In this document: piece by piece, positions 1-7,920 of the stretch
Position numbering within the stretch: the first letter of the stretch is position 1
Layout of the letters: each line of letters begins with the position of its first letter
Source: an uncultured Lachnospiraceae bacterium
GTDB lineage: Bacteria > Bacillota > Clostridia > Lachnospirales > Lachnospiraceae
Direction: 5' to 3'
DNA length: 64,000 nucleotides
Assembly (NCBI GenBank): GCA_947577185.1
Contig: CANPUE010000006.1
Coordinates: forward strand, 86,900 to 150,899
Made by a program: the position numbers and the translations under genes
The notes under the pieces: model-generated
The model's database searches: none
Told to the model about the DNA's origin: nothing
What the model saw: only the letters and a program-made list of their open reading frames with translations

Positions 1-822
1 AAGGGTGATTACACGCATCGGGTGTTTCCGGCAGATCAGTTGTGAGACCATGCTGCCCAGTCCGCCATAGGGAGAATGTTCCTCAGCCGTAACGATCAGT
101 TTTGAAAGTAATGCCGCCTTGAGTACTGCCGCTTCATCAAGAGGTTTGATACAGTACATATCAATCACGCCTGTATCGATCCCATCGGCACGTAACTGCT
201 CCGCAGCCTTTAGCGCGAAAGGAACCAGTTCCCCGCAGGTAATGATTGTGACGTCTTTTCCGATCCCCAGTACATTCGCACGGTCAAGTATAAAATCTAT
301 CGTTTCATCGTATACATCTTCTGTTGCGGAACGGCTGACTCTGATATAAGCAGGTTTTTTATCTGCAAGCAGCGATTCGATCAGTTTCTTTGTCTGGAAA
401 CGGTCGCTCGGGAGATAAACCCGCATTCCCGGAAGTGCGGCAAAAGCCGCAATGTCTTGACAGGAATGGTGCGTCATTCCAAGCGCTCCATAGCTGACAC
501 CGCCGCTGATGCCGATCAATGTGACATTCGTGTCGGAATATGCCACATCCACCTTGGCCTGTTCATAGCTTCTGGTCGTCAGGAAACTGGCCGGAGATGC
601 GGCAAAAACCTTTTTTCCACAGGCCGCAAGCCCGGCGGACACCGTGACCAGATTCTGTTCCGCGATCCCAAGCTCGATAAACTGTTCGGGAAACTGCTTT
701 GCAAATGGCGCCAGCGACGCGGAGCCTCTGGAATCAGAACAGGTCACGACAATGTCCTTATCTTCCTTTGCCGCCTGCAGCAGCGTATCACAGATTGCCT
801 GTCTGTTGGTTATTTGATTCAT
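1..822 (-). CDS. Transketolase, C-terminal subunit (partial, runs off window)
   Basis: Second half of a split transketolase: the pyrimidine-binding and C-terminal domains, which pair with the N-terminal subunit encoded just upstream to transfer two-carbon ketol units in the non-oxidative pentose phosphate pathway. The translation from the ATG at 822 contains the family stretch E-L-G-I-A-E-Q-N (the conserved Glu that protonates thiamine diphosphate) and later S-P-Y-G-G-L-G. The start follows GGAAGGAGG with suitable spacing and lies inside the upstream gene, a 35-nt overlap that suggests translational coupling. The C-terminus lies outside the window. Function is sure at family level; the sugar pathway it serves is unknown. 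Confidence 0.93.
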   Translation of the reverse strand, partial: MNQITNRQAICDTLLQAAKEDKDIVVTCSDSRGSASLAPFAKQFPEQFIELGIAEQNLVTVSAGLAACGKKVFAASPASFLTTRSYEQAKVDVAYSDTNVTLIGISGGVSYGALGMTHHSCQDIAAFAALPGMRVYLPSDRFQTKKLIESLLADKKPAYIRVSRSATEDVYDETIDFILDRANVLGIGKDVTIITCGELVPFALKAAEQLRADGIDTGVIDMYCIKPLDEAAVLKAALLSKLIVTAEEHSPYGGLGSMVSQLICRKHPMRVITL

Positions 823-1657
823 CGCATTCCGCCTCCTTCCATGATTCTATCTTTTCTGTCAGTTCTTTTACCGCGCACTCATACTGCTCTTTACTCAATA
901 CGCCATGGTGCCACTCTTTCCTGTCTTCCATAAAAGAGACGCCCCTGCCTTTTTGCGTATTGGCGATCACTGCGGTCGGCTTTCCACGGTAAGAGGCGGC
1001 CAGACGATACGCCTCTTCCAGCTGGCCGCAGTCATTTCCGTCAGACACTTCGATGACATTCCAGCCAAACGTACGGAAACGTGCGCCCATATCGCCTCCG
1101 TCCATCACCTCTTTTGTCGTTCCGCTGATCTGCAGTCTGTTCACATCAACTGTGGCACACAGATTATCCAGACGGTAATGACCTGCCGCCATCATCGCCT
1201 CATAATTAGAGCCTTCCGCCATCTCTCCGTCTCCAAGCACCACATAGGTACGATACCTTTTGTGATCCATTTTGGCCGCGAGCGCCATCCCGACGCCCAG
1301 TGCCAGTCCATGCCCAAGAGAACCGGAATTGATCTCGATTCCCGGCACTTCCGTGTTGGGATGCCCAATATAACGGGACTGGTATGCGGAGAACGTATTT
1401 TTCGCCTCTTCCTTATCAAAAAATCCCTTTTCTCCAAGCACCATATACAATGCGTCCACGCAATGTCCTTTACTCAATAAAAACCGGTCCCTTTCCCCGT
1501 CGGCAAAATTCTCCGGCGTCACATTCATCACCCTGAAATACAGCGTGGCCAGAATATCGATCACACTCAGATCTCCGCCCACATGTCCCGCGCCGGACCG
1601 GTATACCATGTCAATAATATCCCGGCGCAGTTCGTATGTTTTACTGGTCAGATTCAT
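788..1657 (-). CDS. Transketolase, N-terminal (TPP-binding) subunit
   Basis: Thiamine-diphosphate-binding half of a two-gene transketolase of about 289 residues. Family motifs are visible: S-K-G-H near residue 60, the G-S-L-G-H-G substrate/TPP segment, and the TPP/Mg motif G-D-G-E-M-A-E-G near residue 145. An in-frame ATG four codons earlier (1669) exists, but GGAGG lies inside those codons at correct distance from the ATG at 1657, so 1657 is chosen. It sits in a minus-strand operon after the sugar-isomerase-like gene (108-nt gap) and before the C-terminal subunit. Split transketolases are usual in Clostridia and in carbohydrate-specific operons. Confidence 0.93.
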   Translation of the reverse strand: MNLTSKTYELRRDIIDMVYRSGAGHVGGDLSVIDILATLYFRVMNVTPENFADGERDRFLLSKGHCVDALYMVLGEKGFFDKEEAKNTFSAYQSRYIGHPNTEVPGIEINSGSLGHGLALGVGMALAAKMDHKRYRTYVVLGDGEMAEGSNYEAMMAAGHYRLDNLCATVDVNRLQISGTTKEVMDGGDMGARFRTFGWNVIEVSDGNDCGQLEEAYRLAASYRGKPTAVIANTQKGRGVSFMEDRKEWHHGVLSKEQYECAVKELTEKIESWKEAECDESNNQQTGNL

Positions 1658-1765
1658 TTTTTCCTCCATTCCAAAACGTCACAGATTTTCTGTATCCTGA
1701 TTTTCTGATTCTTCTCATCAAAATTTCATTTCGCAAAATCTCCGAATCAAAAGACACGTTTCGCG

Positions 1766-3163
1766 TTAACCGCGGATATACGCTTTTATTTCTTCTTCAT
1801 TGTCATCATACAGATCCGGTGTTACGCCAATATACTTGCATGCTTCGTAAAGCACCGGTACCACATCTTTATGGATTCCCACACAGTGATGGATGTAAGG
1901 CCCTTCCACGATCTTTGCTTCCAGCCGTTTCCAGTTTTGTACCTCAACCCACACATACGTGCCTTTTGTGTAAGGGCCGTCTATTCCTTTCGCGTTTCCA
2001 AGGAGAAGGGAATATTCTCCATTGTCTCCGTCAAACCGGCAAAGCGTCATCTCCCCGTGCTTTGCCTCCGCTTCCACGGCACCCGGATGATCAAAAGCAA
2101 GCGGATAGCCGATGGCCGGCTTACAGGATGCACAGGAAAGCGGCCACGGCCCGCAGTGTTGCAGCAGTTCCCCGTTCTCATTATCCGGGTGGCGTACCGT
2201 CCAGTCCGCAAAGAAAGTCCGCGCCTCATCCATACCCGCCGCCTCACACAGAACCGCTGTGATCGCACCGTGGATGTCCGTCTCACACACGAGCGGAAGT
2301 CCCTCTTCATTTAACAGGCTGTTTGCGGCACAGGGCATGATTCCAAGCTGTCCCTGTAGAGCATTCCAGCACTGGATCGCTGCGGCATTGCATCCGTACC
2401 GGTCCGCCAGCCTGCGTATTGCCACTTTTAACGCCGCCACATTTTCCAGTTCCTCTTCTCGGATGTGGATATCAAAATGTTCCTTACAGTAAGTAATCAC
2501 ATTTTGTACTTCGCTTTTTTCCTCTTTTGCGCGCGTTACCTCTTCTGTCAGTTCCGGCAGCGGGATCGGAGAAAGCTGGATATTGAACCGCTCTAACAAC
2601 TCTCCTTCATTGCACATCGTAGACCAGAAGTCAAACGGCCTCGGTCCGATCTGTAAAATACGGATCCTGCGGAATGCTTTGACCACATTGCACACTGCGA
2701 GAAAATTTTTGATCCCCCGCGAAAAAGCTTCGTCTTCCAGACGGCAGTTTCCCAGATAAGTAAACGGAATCCGGAACCTGCGCAGTACCTTTCCTGTCGC
2801 AAACAGACCGCACTGGCTGTCCCGCAGACGCACGCCGTTCTCATCCGGCCGCTCATCCCGCGGCCCCCATAAAAGAACCGGTACGTTTAAGGCCTTTGCC
2901 AGTCTGGCGACTTCATATTCTGTCCCGAAATTACCATGTGGGAAAAAGAGACCGTCCACTCCGGCTTTTTTAAATTTTTCCGCGATGCGTATCCGGTCCT
3001 GCTCGTTATGAAGCAGGCCGTCCTGCGCGATATCATCGATATCGACGAAATTTACGCCAAGGCTTCTTAGTTTTTCCCTCGTAAGATCTGCATATTTGAC
3101 TGCATCCGGCGCAGAAAAAATGCTTCTTCTGGTCGGCGCCATCCCCAAAATGATTTGTGCCAT
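1766..3163 (-). CDS. L-fucose/L-arabinose isomerase family protein
   Basis: A 465-residue cytoplasmic protein resembling the aldose-ketose isomerases of the L-fucose/L-arabinose isomerase superfamily: Rossmann-like N-terminal domains, then a C-terminal barrel-type domain carrying candidate metal ligands (C-E-T-D-I-H-G around residue 295 and later acidic and His residues). It is shorter than classical FucI (about 590) and near AraA length. GGGGAGG precedes the ATG by a good distance. It is the first gene of an operon with split transketolase and is divergent from a LacI-type regulator, which points to catabolism of a pentose or deoxy-sugar. No kinase, aldolase or transporter is in view, so the substrate cannot be named. 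Members of this superfamily are often mis-annotated. Confidence 0.75.
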   Translation of the reverse strand: MAQIILGMAPTRRSIFSAPDAVKYADLTREKLRSLGVNFVDIDDIAQDGLLHNEQDRIRIAEKFKKAGVDGLFFPHGNFGTEYEVARLAKALNVPVLLWGPRDERPDENGVRLRDSQCGLFATGKVLRRFRIPFTYLGNCRLEDEAFSRGIKNFLAVCNVVKAFRRIRILQIGPRPFDFWSTMCNEGELLERFNIQLSPIPLPELTEEVTRAKEEKSEVQNVITYCKEHFDIHIREEELENVAALKVAIRRLADRYGCNAAAIQCWNALQGQLGIMPCAANSLLNEEGLPLVCETDIHGAITAVLCEAAGMDEARTFFADWTVRHPDNENGELLQHCGPWPLSCASCKPAIGYPLAFDHPGAVEAEAKHGEMTLCRFDGDNGEYSLLLGNAKGIDGPYTKGTYVWVEVQNWKRLEAKIVEGPYIHHCVGIHKDVVPVLYEACKYIGVTPDLYDDNEEEIKAYIRG

Positions 3164-3211
3164 ATTCTACCTCCCCAATCGCTTGTTTCATAGGTTCTGC
3201 TTGTTTTACCC

Positions 3212-3252
3212 AGTATAAAAAGAAAAAAACTCAATTAAAATACATAATTGAG
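3212..3252 (-). promoter_or_regulatory. Promoter with perfect inverted-repeat operator for the isomerase-transketolase operon
   Basis: A -10 hexamer TATACT (minus strand, 3212-3217) precedes the isomerase gene. Just upstream lies a perfect inverted repeat, CTCAATTA (3230-3237) and TAATTGAG (3245-3252), separated by 7 nt and covering the -35 region. On the plus strand the right arm also supplies TTGAGT as a possible -35 for the divergent regulator gene. The arrangement fits a LacI-type repressor site serving both genes. The palindrome is seen directly; its binding partner is inferred. Confidence 0.6.
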
Positions 3253-3345
3253 TAATCTTTTTCAAAATATTTACTAAATTTATTAAATTTTATGGTATCA
3301 TGGTGATGAAGAAAACAGTCGATACGAACAGAAGGGAGTACCTTT

Positions 3346-4359
3346 ATGACGATCACAGCAAAAGAACTGGCTAAAAAACTGAATCTCTCGGAATCAGCGG
3401 TCTCACTGGCGCTCAATCATAAACCGGGCGTCAGCACCAGAACCAGAAATCTCGTACTGGAAACCGCCAAAGCATGCGGATACGATTTTTCCCGATTAAA
3501 AGAGAGCGACAAAAGTATCACGCCAAACGGCTCCATCTATTTTGTCATTTACCGCAAACATGGGGCTGTCGTAACCGATACACCTTTTTTTTCACAGCTT
3601 TCTGAGGGAATCGATGCGGAATGCAAGAAGTGTCATTATTATTTGAATGTGCATTATCTGTATGAGGAAGATCCTGTTGAAAAACAGTTAAGCGACTGGC
3701 AGAGCGCGGGGGCAAAAGGCATCCTGCTGCTTGGCACGGAAATGTCACAGCGTGACCTGACACCGTTTGCACAAAGCAGTCTTCCCCTTGTCCTGCTTGA
3801 TAATTATTTTGAAGAACTCGATCTTGACAGTGTGCTGATCAATAATATCAGGGGCGCTTTTACTGCCGCAAACTATCTGATCCGCAAATACAAATGCCAG
3901 CCCGGTTATCTGCATTCTTCCTGCCCGATCAATAATTTCGACGAGCGGGCCGACGGATTTTATAAGGCACTGCGCAAAAACGGCATGTCCACCTCTCTCT
4001 CCGTTGTGCATCGTCTCACACCTTCCGTGGAAGGCGCCTGCTGCGATATGAGAGAAGTACTTCTGGCAAAGGAACCGCTGGCCAGATGCTACTTTGCCGA
4101 CAACGACCTGATCGCCGCCGGTGCAGTCAAAGCCTGCCGCGAAGCCGGTTACCGGATTCCACAGGATATTGCAGTCATAGGTTTTGACAATATGCCGCTG
4201 TGCACTTATATCGATCCCACGCTCAGCACCATCCATGTGCCCAAACAATATATGGGAAAAATCGCCGTCAGACGTCTCCATGAGCTGATCTCAGACCCGG
4301 ACAGCAGTCCGTTAAAAATTGAAATTTCCACCTCACTGGTCAAACGGAAAAGCGGCTGA
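3346..4359 (+). CDS. LacI-family transcriptional regulator
   Basis: A 337-residue repressor. Residues 1-50 form the LacI helix-turn-helix (M-T-I-T-A-K-E-L-A-K-K-L-N-L-S, then S-A-V-S-L-A-L-N hinge-type sequence); the rest is a periplasmic-binding-protein-like effector domain (for example D-I-A-V-I-G-F-D-N near residue 280 and T-I-H-V-P near 298). AAGGGAG precedes the ATG. It is transcribed away from the isomerase/transketolase operon and very likely controls that operon through the intergenic inverted repeat, with a sugar or sugar phosphate as inducer. The effector is unknown. Confidence 0.9.
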   Translation: MTITAKELAKKLNLSESAVSLALNHKPGVSTRTRNLVLETAKACGYDFSRLKESDKSITPNGSIYFVIYRKHGAVVTDTPFFSQLSEGIDAECKKCHYYLNVHYLYEEDPVEKQLSDWQSAGAKGILLLGTEMSQRDLTPFAQSSLPLVLLDNYFEELDLDSVLINNIRGAFTAANYLIRKYKCQPGYLHSSCPINNFDERADGFYKALRKNGMSTSLSVVHRLTPSVEGACCDMREVLLAKEPLARCYFADNDLIAAGAVKACREAGYRIPQDIAVIGFDNMPLCTYIDPTLSTIHVPKQYMGKIAVRRLHELISDPDSSPLKIEISTSLVKRKSG

Positions 4360-4378
4360 CGTGATGGTTCCGTCTGCC

Positions 4379-4407
4379 GGAGTATTGTCTGCCGGCAGAA
4401 TTACTCC
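4379..4407. terminator. Nested inverted repeat between convergent genes
   Basis: GGAGTA (4379-4384) pairs with TACTCC (4402-4407), and the inner TCTGCC/GGCAGA self-pairs, giving a long hairpin between the LacI gene and the end of the LRR lipoprotein gene, overlapping the latter's stop codon. There is no good T-run on either side, so a bidirectional terminator is only a suggestion. Confidence 0.35.
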
Positions 4408-6320
4408 GCCTGTATTTCACCAGTGTCGTCATTTAACAGATAAACCGTATTTTCTTTTTTCGTACGATAGCAAATGACATGATAAAGCTGTCCGTCCCTG
4501 TCCGTCAGACCGTCATAGTAAATAAAATCTCCCTCCCATGTATTTGTCTGAATTTCACTGCCTGTTCCTTCCTGCGAAACTTCCTCTGTTCCCGGAACCG
4601 TATAGTAATACCCCGGCAGTTCCACTCCTTTGAGCAGTTCATATCCGGTCTTCTGCCACACCGCATAAGGCAGATCTGCCTGTTCTCCATTTCCGTCCAC
4701 GGTATTTATGAACTGATCCAAAGCCTCCCAGGCGGTTATGTTCGTATCCGTTTTTTCATCATATATGCAATAAGACACATCATACAAATTCATGCGTGGA
4801 AACGCCTTATGAAAAGGATATTCAGCGTTTGCGAGATCAACTCTCACCATGCGGAAACCATCCATGGCAATGGCGTATGCATACCATGTGTCATTTTCCA
4901 TATCTGTTACGATTACATCATAACCGTCGGCAAATTGGCTGTCTCCCACACTGATATTCTTTGTCTGTTCCAGCTTCCCATTCCGGTATCCATAAATCTG
5001 CGTAGCTGTCGTACCGGTACTGCTTCCCCCTCCTTCTTTCAGCATCAGGTAACCGTCTCCCATAAAAATGCCAAAATAAGGATCTCCCCGCATTCCGCCG
5101 GCGTCTTTGCCATTCACATAAGGTACTTCGTTAATTTCCTGCATGGAACCGTCTTTTTGCTGTATCAGGACATACAGACGCCGGGTCTCCGCATACAGAT
5201 CGTCGAACTTTTTATCCCCAAATGTCCCGTCTATCACAAAGGCGATATCCTGCCTGCCGTCTCGGTTCAAATCCCCTTCCACGTAATCGATGCATGCATA
5301 TTCTGTTACATCGGGGTGATTTTTTCTAATCCATTCTTCGGCATATTCTGTTTTCTCTGTCGAGGCACCGCCGCTGTTCCAGGAAAGCAAAGGTACCTCC
5401 CATACAGGCTGTAAATCTGTACAGGGATTTCCGAACACAGATGCAAACATCAGTTCCTGTTTCCCTGCAAGCGGTGACATATCCGAAATCCTGTTATCCG
5501 AAAGGCCTGCCTGATTCAAATGTGGCAGGTCGCTGAGTGCAGAAATATCACTGATCTCATTTCCGTCCAGGGATACATCAAACAGATTGGTCAGGCTCAC
5601 CAATGGCGAAATATCCGTTATATGATTTTCAGCCAGCTCCAGTCGTTCCAATTTCGTAAGGCCTGTTAACGGCGTCAGGTCTGTAATCAGATTATCATTC
5701 AGGTTGATACTCCTAAGCTCTGTTAATTCACTTAAAAAACGGATTTCTCTGATTCCGCAGTTTTGCAGATCCAGTTCCGTAACCTGTTTCATTTCTGCCA
5801 GAAAGGAAAGATCCGTCTCTTCTTTGGTATGATTCTCTATACAGAGCCTTTTCAGCCTTGACAGCCCGGCAATTGGAGTCAAATCCGCAGGCGCGGAACT
5901 CTCCCAGGCATCCAGATCAATTACCAGACTTTTCAGATTCGGCAGATAAGAAAGATCCTCCAGCGAATGCAGTGAGCCGTCGCCGGCAGGCTCCTTTAAT
6001 ACCAGTTCTTCACATTGATTCAGCCTGTGCAGAATCATTTCCTGCGTATCTTCACTCTCTATACCCGCATCCTGCCATACACAGGCCCGAAAACCCTCAT
6101 CCCCGATCAGACGGGCCAGTATCCGTTCTGCACTGTTTTCTTCTGTTGTTTCCGGTGTAAATGCATCGTTTTTCGGGGCCTCATCCTTTGGCGTATCTCT
6201 TTGTTCCCGTTCTGCTTCCCGGGTCGGAACAGGCTGACTGCACCCTGTCAGGAATAAAATGCACAGCAACATAAAGATTACAATTTTACGGATATTTTTT
6301 CTGTTTCGATCTCTGTTCAT
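4401..6320 (-). CDS. Leucine-rich-repeat lipoprotein
   Basis: A 639-residue predicted lipoprotein. A charged N-terminus and hydrophobic stretch end in the lipobox L-T-G-C with Cys27 as lipidation site. Internalin-type LRRs follow at about residues 105-320 (repeats of the kind L-T-P-L-T-G-L-T-K-L-E-R-L-E-L-A-E-N). A non-LRR C-terminal domain includes D-L-N-R-D-G-R-Q-D-I, an FG-GAP/EF-hand-like acidic loop. It is probably attached outside the membrane and takes part in protein or surface binding. The ATG overlaps the TGA of a short upstream ORF (ATGA), with AAAGGG before it. The partner is unknown. Confidence 0.85.
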   Translation of the reverse strand: MNRDRNRKNIRKIVIFMLLCILFLTGCSQPVPTREAEREQRDTPKDEAPKNDAFTPETTEENSAERILARLIGDEGFRACVWQDAGIESEDTQEMILHRLNQCEELVLKEPAGDGSLHSLEDLSYLPNLKSLVIDLDAWESSAPADLTPIAGLSRLKRLCIENHTKEETDLSFLAEMKQVTELDLQNCGIREIRFLSELTELRSINLNDNLITDLTPLTGLTKLERLELAENHITDISPLVSLTNLFDVSLDGNEISDISALSDLPHLNQAGLSDNRISDMSPLAGKQELMFASVFGNPCTDLQPVWEVPLLSWNSGGASTEKTEYAEEWIRKNHPDVTEYACIDYVEGDLNRDGRQDIAFVIDGTFGDKKFDDLYAETRRLYVLIQQKDGSMQEINEVPYVNGKDAGGMRGDPYFGIFMGDGYLMLKEGGGSSTGTTATQIYGYRNGKLEQTKNISVGDSQFADGYDVIVTDMENDTWYAYAIAMDGFRMVRVDLANAEYPFHKAFPRMNLYDVSYCIYDEKTDTNITAWEALDQFINTVDGNGEQADLPYAVWQKTGYELLKGVELPGYYYTVPGTEEVSQEGTGSEIQTNTWEGDFIYYDGLTDRDGQLYHVICYRTKKENTVYLLNDDTGEIQAE

Positions 6321-6493
6321 GCATTATCCCTTTCGACAAACGTTATCACTCTGACCACTCCCTCTTCTGCGTCAGAAACCGGCCGGATAATATACCTTTC
6401 AGCTGTTTCCTGCGCCAAATGAAACATATGATAATCTTCCTCAAATATCCGGCACTTATCCTGTGAGCCTGTCTCCGGGGACAGGCTTCTCAT
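6317..6493 (-). CDS. Short ORF (58 aa) coupled to the LRR lipoprotein, unknown
   Basis: An open frame from the ATG at 6493 ends in TGA overlapping the lipoprotein start by 4 nt. It encodes 58 residues, mostly charged, ending in V-V-R-V-I-T-F-V-E-R-D-N-A. No convincing ribosome binding site precedes the ATG and an in-frame TAA lies a few codons upstream, so it may be the remaining tail of a larger, lost gene. The ATGA overlap still could provide translational coupling to the lipoprotein. I do not recognise a family. Confidence 0.4.
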   Translation of the reverse strand: MRSLSPETGSQDKCRIFEEDYHMFHLAQETAERYIIRPVSDAEEGVVRVITFVERDNA

Positions 6494-6541
6494 AAGAGGG
6501 CCGTATTATTATCAATATACTGTTTTAGAAAATTCATTATT

Positions 6542-6748
6542 TCAATGGTGCAATCCACCACCCGATTGTGTCTGATACATTTCCTCCACAATATCGCTTT
6601 TCAAAAAATCTTTCCGTAAAAGGGACAGTTCGCGATCCTCATAAGGAATATCCAAAATAGAAAATTTTACTTTGTATTGTACGGCAGGATACTCACAAAA
6701 TTCAAGAAGGGCCTTCGCATTCTGACTGATATCTTCACAGGTAATCAT
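6542..6748 (-). pseudogene. Small ORF (68 aa), possible truncated remnant
   Basis: A good ribosome binding site (GGGAGAAAGAG) precedes an ATG opening a 68-residue frame that stops abruptly after E-E-M-Y-Q-T-Q-S-G-G-G. The sequence resembles, from memory, the N-terminal portion of larger prenyltransferase/squalene-cyclase-fold proteins, where a Q-x-x-G-G-W-type motif would follow; here the frame ends instead. Together with the 58-residue frame downstream it may mark a decayed gene between the HAD phosphatase and the LRR lipoprotein. It could also be a genuine small protein. Confidence 0.4.
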
Positions 6749-6829
6749 CTCTTTCTCCCTTATTCCGCAATTTTGGCTGCATAGTCTAAATGCAAAAATA
6801 AACTGAATGCAAAAATTACTCGTATGAAA

Positions 6830-7576
6830 TCACAATATATTCATATCGATATACCGTGCCACTCCATCCAGATCATTACTATCGGTTATATAATCCGCTG
6901 TATCAAGAACCCTTTTGATGGCATTGGAAACGGCGACACCCACACCGCAATTCTTAATCGGCTCAACATCATCATTATCATCACCAAAATATACAGCATC
7001 ACTTTGATCAATGCCAAAAGCCTTCAGCATAGCCTTGATTCCATTCCATTTTGTCGCTGCAGTACTCATGATCTGTACTAACTTTCCTTCTGCTACCGTC
7101 ATGTATGTATCTGCCGTTAATGCCTTTTCCACTTCCATCTGTATCTTAGTTTCTTTGCTGCTCAGTAAAATCTTATATATCATACCATCTGTAGGTAAGG
7201 CGGGAAATCCACTGAAAACCGTGGTATTCCATTCCTCAATTGGAACATTTGAAAAAATACCGTTTCCCGTTTCCATAGACAAAACGATGTCAGGTATTGT
7301 AATCACCTTTTTTAATATGGACTCTGCGCTGGATGGCATAATCCCATTCTCAATCGAACCATCCGGTAAAATAATCTTCGCTCCATTCAATGTTGTTATC
7401 GCATGAAAGCCGATTTGTTTCTGATAAGTCATAATCGCTCTCTCTGGTCTTGCGGTTGCCGCCATAAGAAGGATTCCTCTGTCATGGCACTTTTTTAGAA
7501 TAGTACATGTATATTCCGACAACGACTTATCCGTACGAAGCAAAGTTCTGTCTAAATCCGTTATAATCACTTTCAT
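6830..7576 (-). CDS. Cof-type HAD-IIB family phosphatase
   Basis: A 248-residue haloacid-dehalogenase-superfamily hydrolase. Motif I is D-L-D-R-T-L-L with the nucleophile Asp7 and acid/base Asp9; the C-terminal motif IV is G-D-D-N-D-D-V near residue 207, followed by V-G-V-A-V-S-N-A, typical of Cof/YidA sugar-phosphate phosphatases. The open frame reaches back to 7684, but that region contains the promoter; GGAGGGGG sits properly before the ATG at 7576, which is therefore used. Substrate is unknown: Cof phosphatases act on sugar phosphates, pyridoxal phosphate or FMN. It heads a minus-strand unit with the two small ORFs and the LRR lipoprotein. Confidence 0.88.
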   Translation of the reverse strand: MKVIITDLDRTLLRTDKSLSEYTCTILKKCHDRGILLMAATARPERAIMTYQKQIGFHAITTLNGAKIILPDGSIENGIMPSSAESILKKVITIPDIVLSMETGNGIFSNVPIEEWNTTVFSGFPALPTDGMIYKILLSSKETKIQMEVEKALTADTYMTVAEGKLVQIMSTAATKWNGIKAMLKAFGIDQSDAVYFGDDNDDVEPIKNCGVGVAVSNAIKRVLDTADYITDSNDLDGVARYIDMNIL

Positions 7577-7682
7577 TCTATTTCCCCCTCCCTGTATTAC
7601 AGAAACACGATTCGATTCATCCGGGGCGACTGCCGCTTCCCGGAAAACGCTGTCTGTCTCAAAAGCTTTCTTATCTGTTTTC

Positions 7683-7711
7683 ATTATACAAAGCCTTCCG
7701 ACAAATTACAA
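7683..7711 (-). promoter_or_regulatory. Promoter of the HAD phosphatase gene
   Basis: TTGTAA (7706-7711) and TATAAT (7683-7688) with a 17-nt spacer on the minus strand, giving a leader of about 100 nt. Its position excludes the upstream in-frame ATG at 7684 as a start. Confidence 0.65.
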
Positions 7712-7796
7712 GAAGCACAGAACCTGCCGCCGCAAACATTTTCTATTAAATAATTGTTATTTTATATTCGTTATTTCGCTTCAAATCCATAATAGT

Positions 7797-7826
7797 AACC
7801 CCATGGAAGCCGACTCCCATGGGGTT
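7797..7826 (-). terminator. Inverted repeat downstream of the hemerythrin-response regulator gene
   Basis: AACCCCATGG (7797-7806) and CCATGGGGTT (7817-7826) form a perfect 10-bp stem with a 10-nt loop. No strong T-run follows on the minus strand, so terminator function is likely but not certain. The flanking sequence on the side of the stop codon resembles sequence near 10907-10970 (see findings). Confidence 0.5.
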
Positions 7827-7920
7827 TCAATACTGAACTCTTATTCTCTTTTATTTCCGGGACTTCTGTTCCCTTTCTCCTTTATCCTGCCGTGATCAAA
7901 AGTCTGAGTTATGGTAATGC

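Noticed and set aside
4479..5414. A 311-codon plus-strand ORF
   Set aside because: Antisense to the LRR lipoprotein C-terminus; composition is that of a shadow frame.
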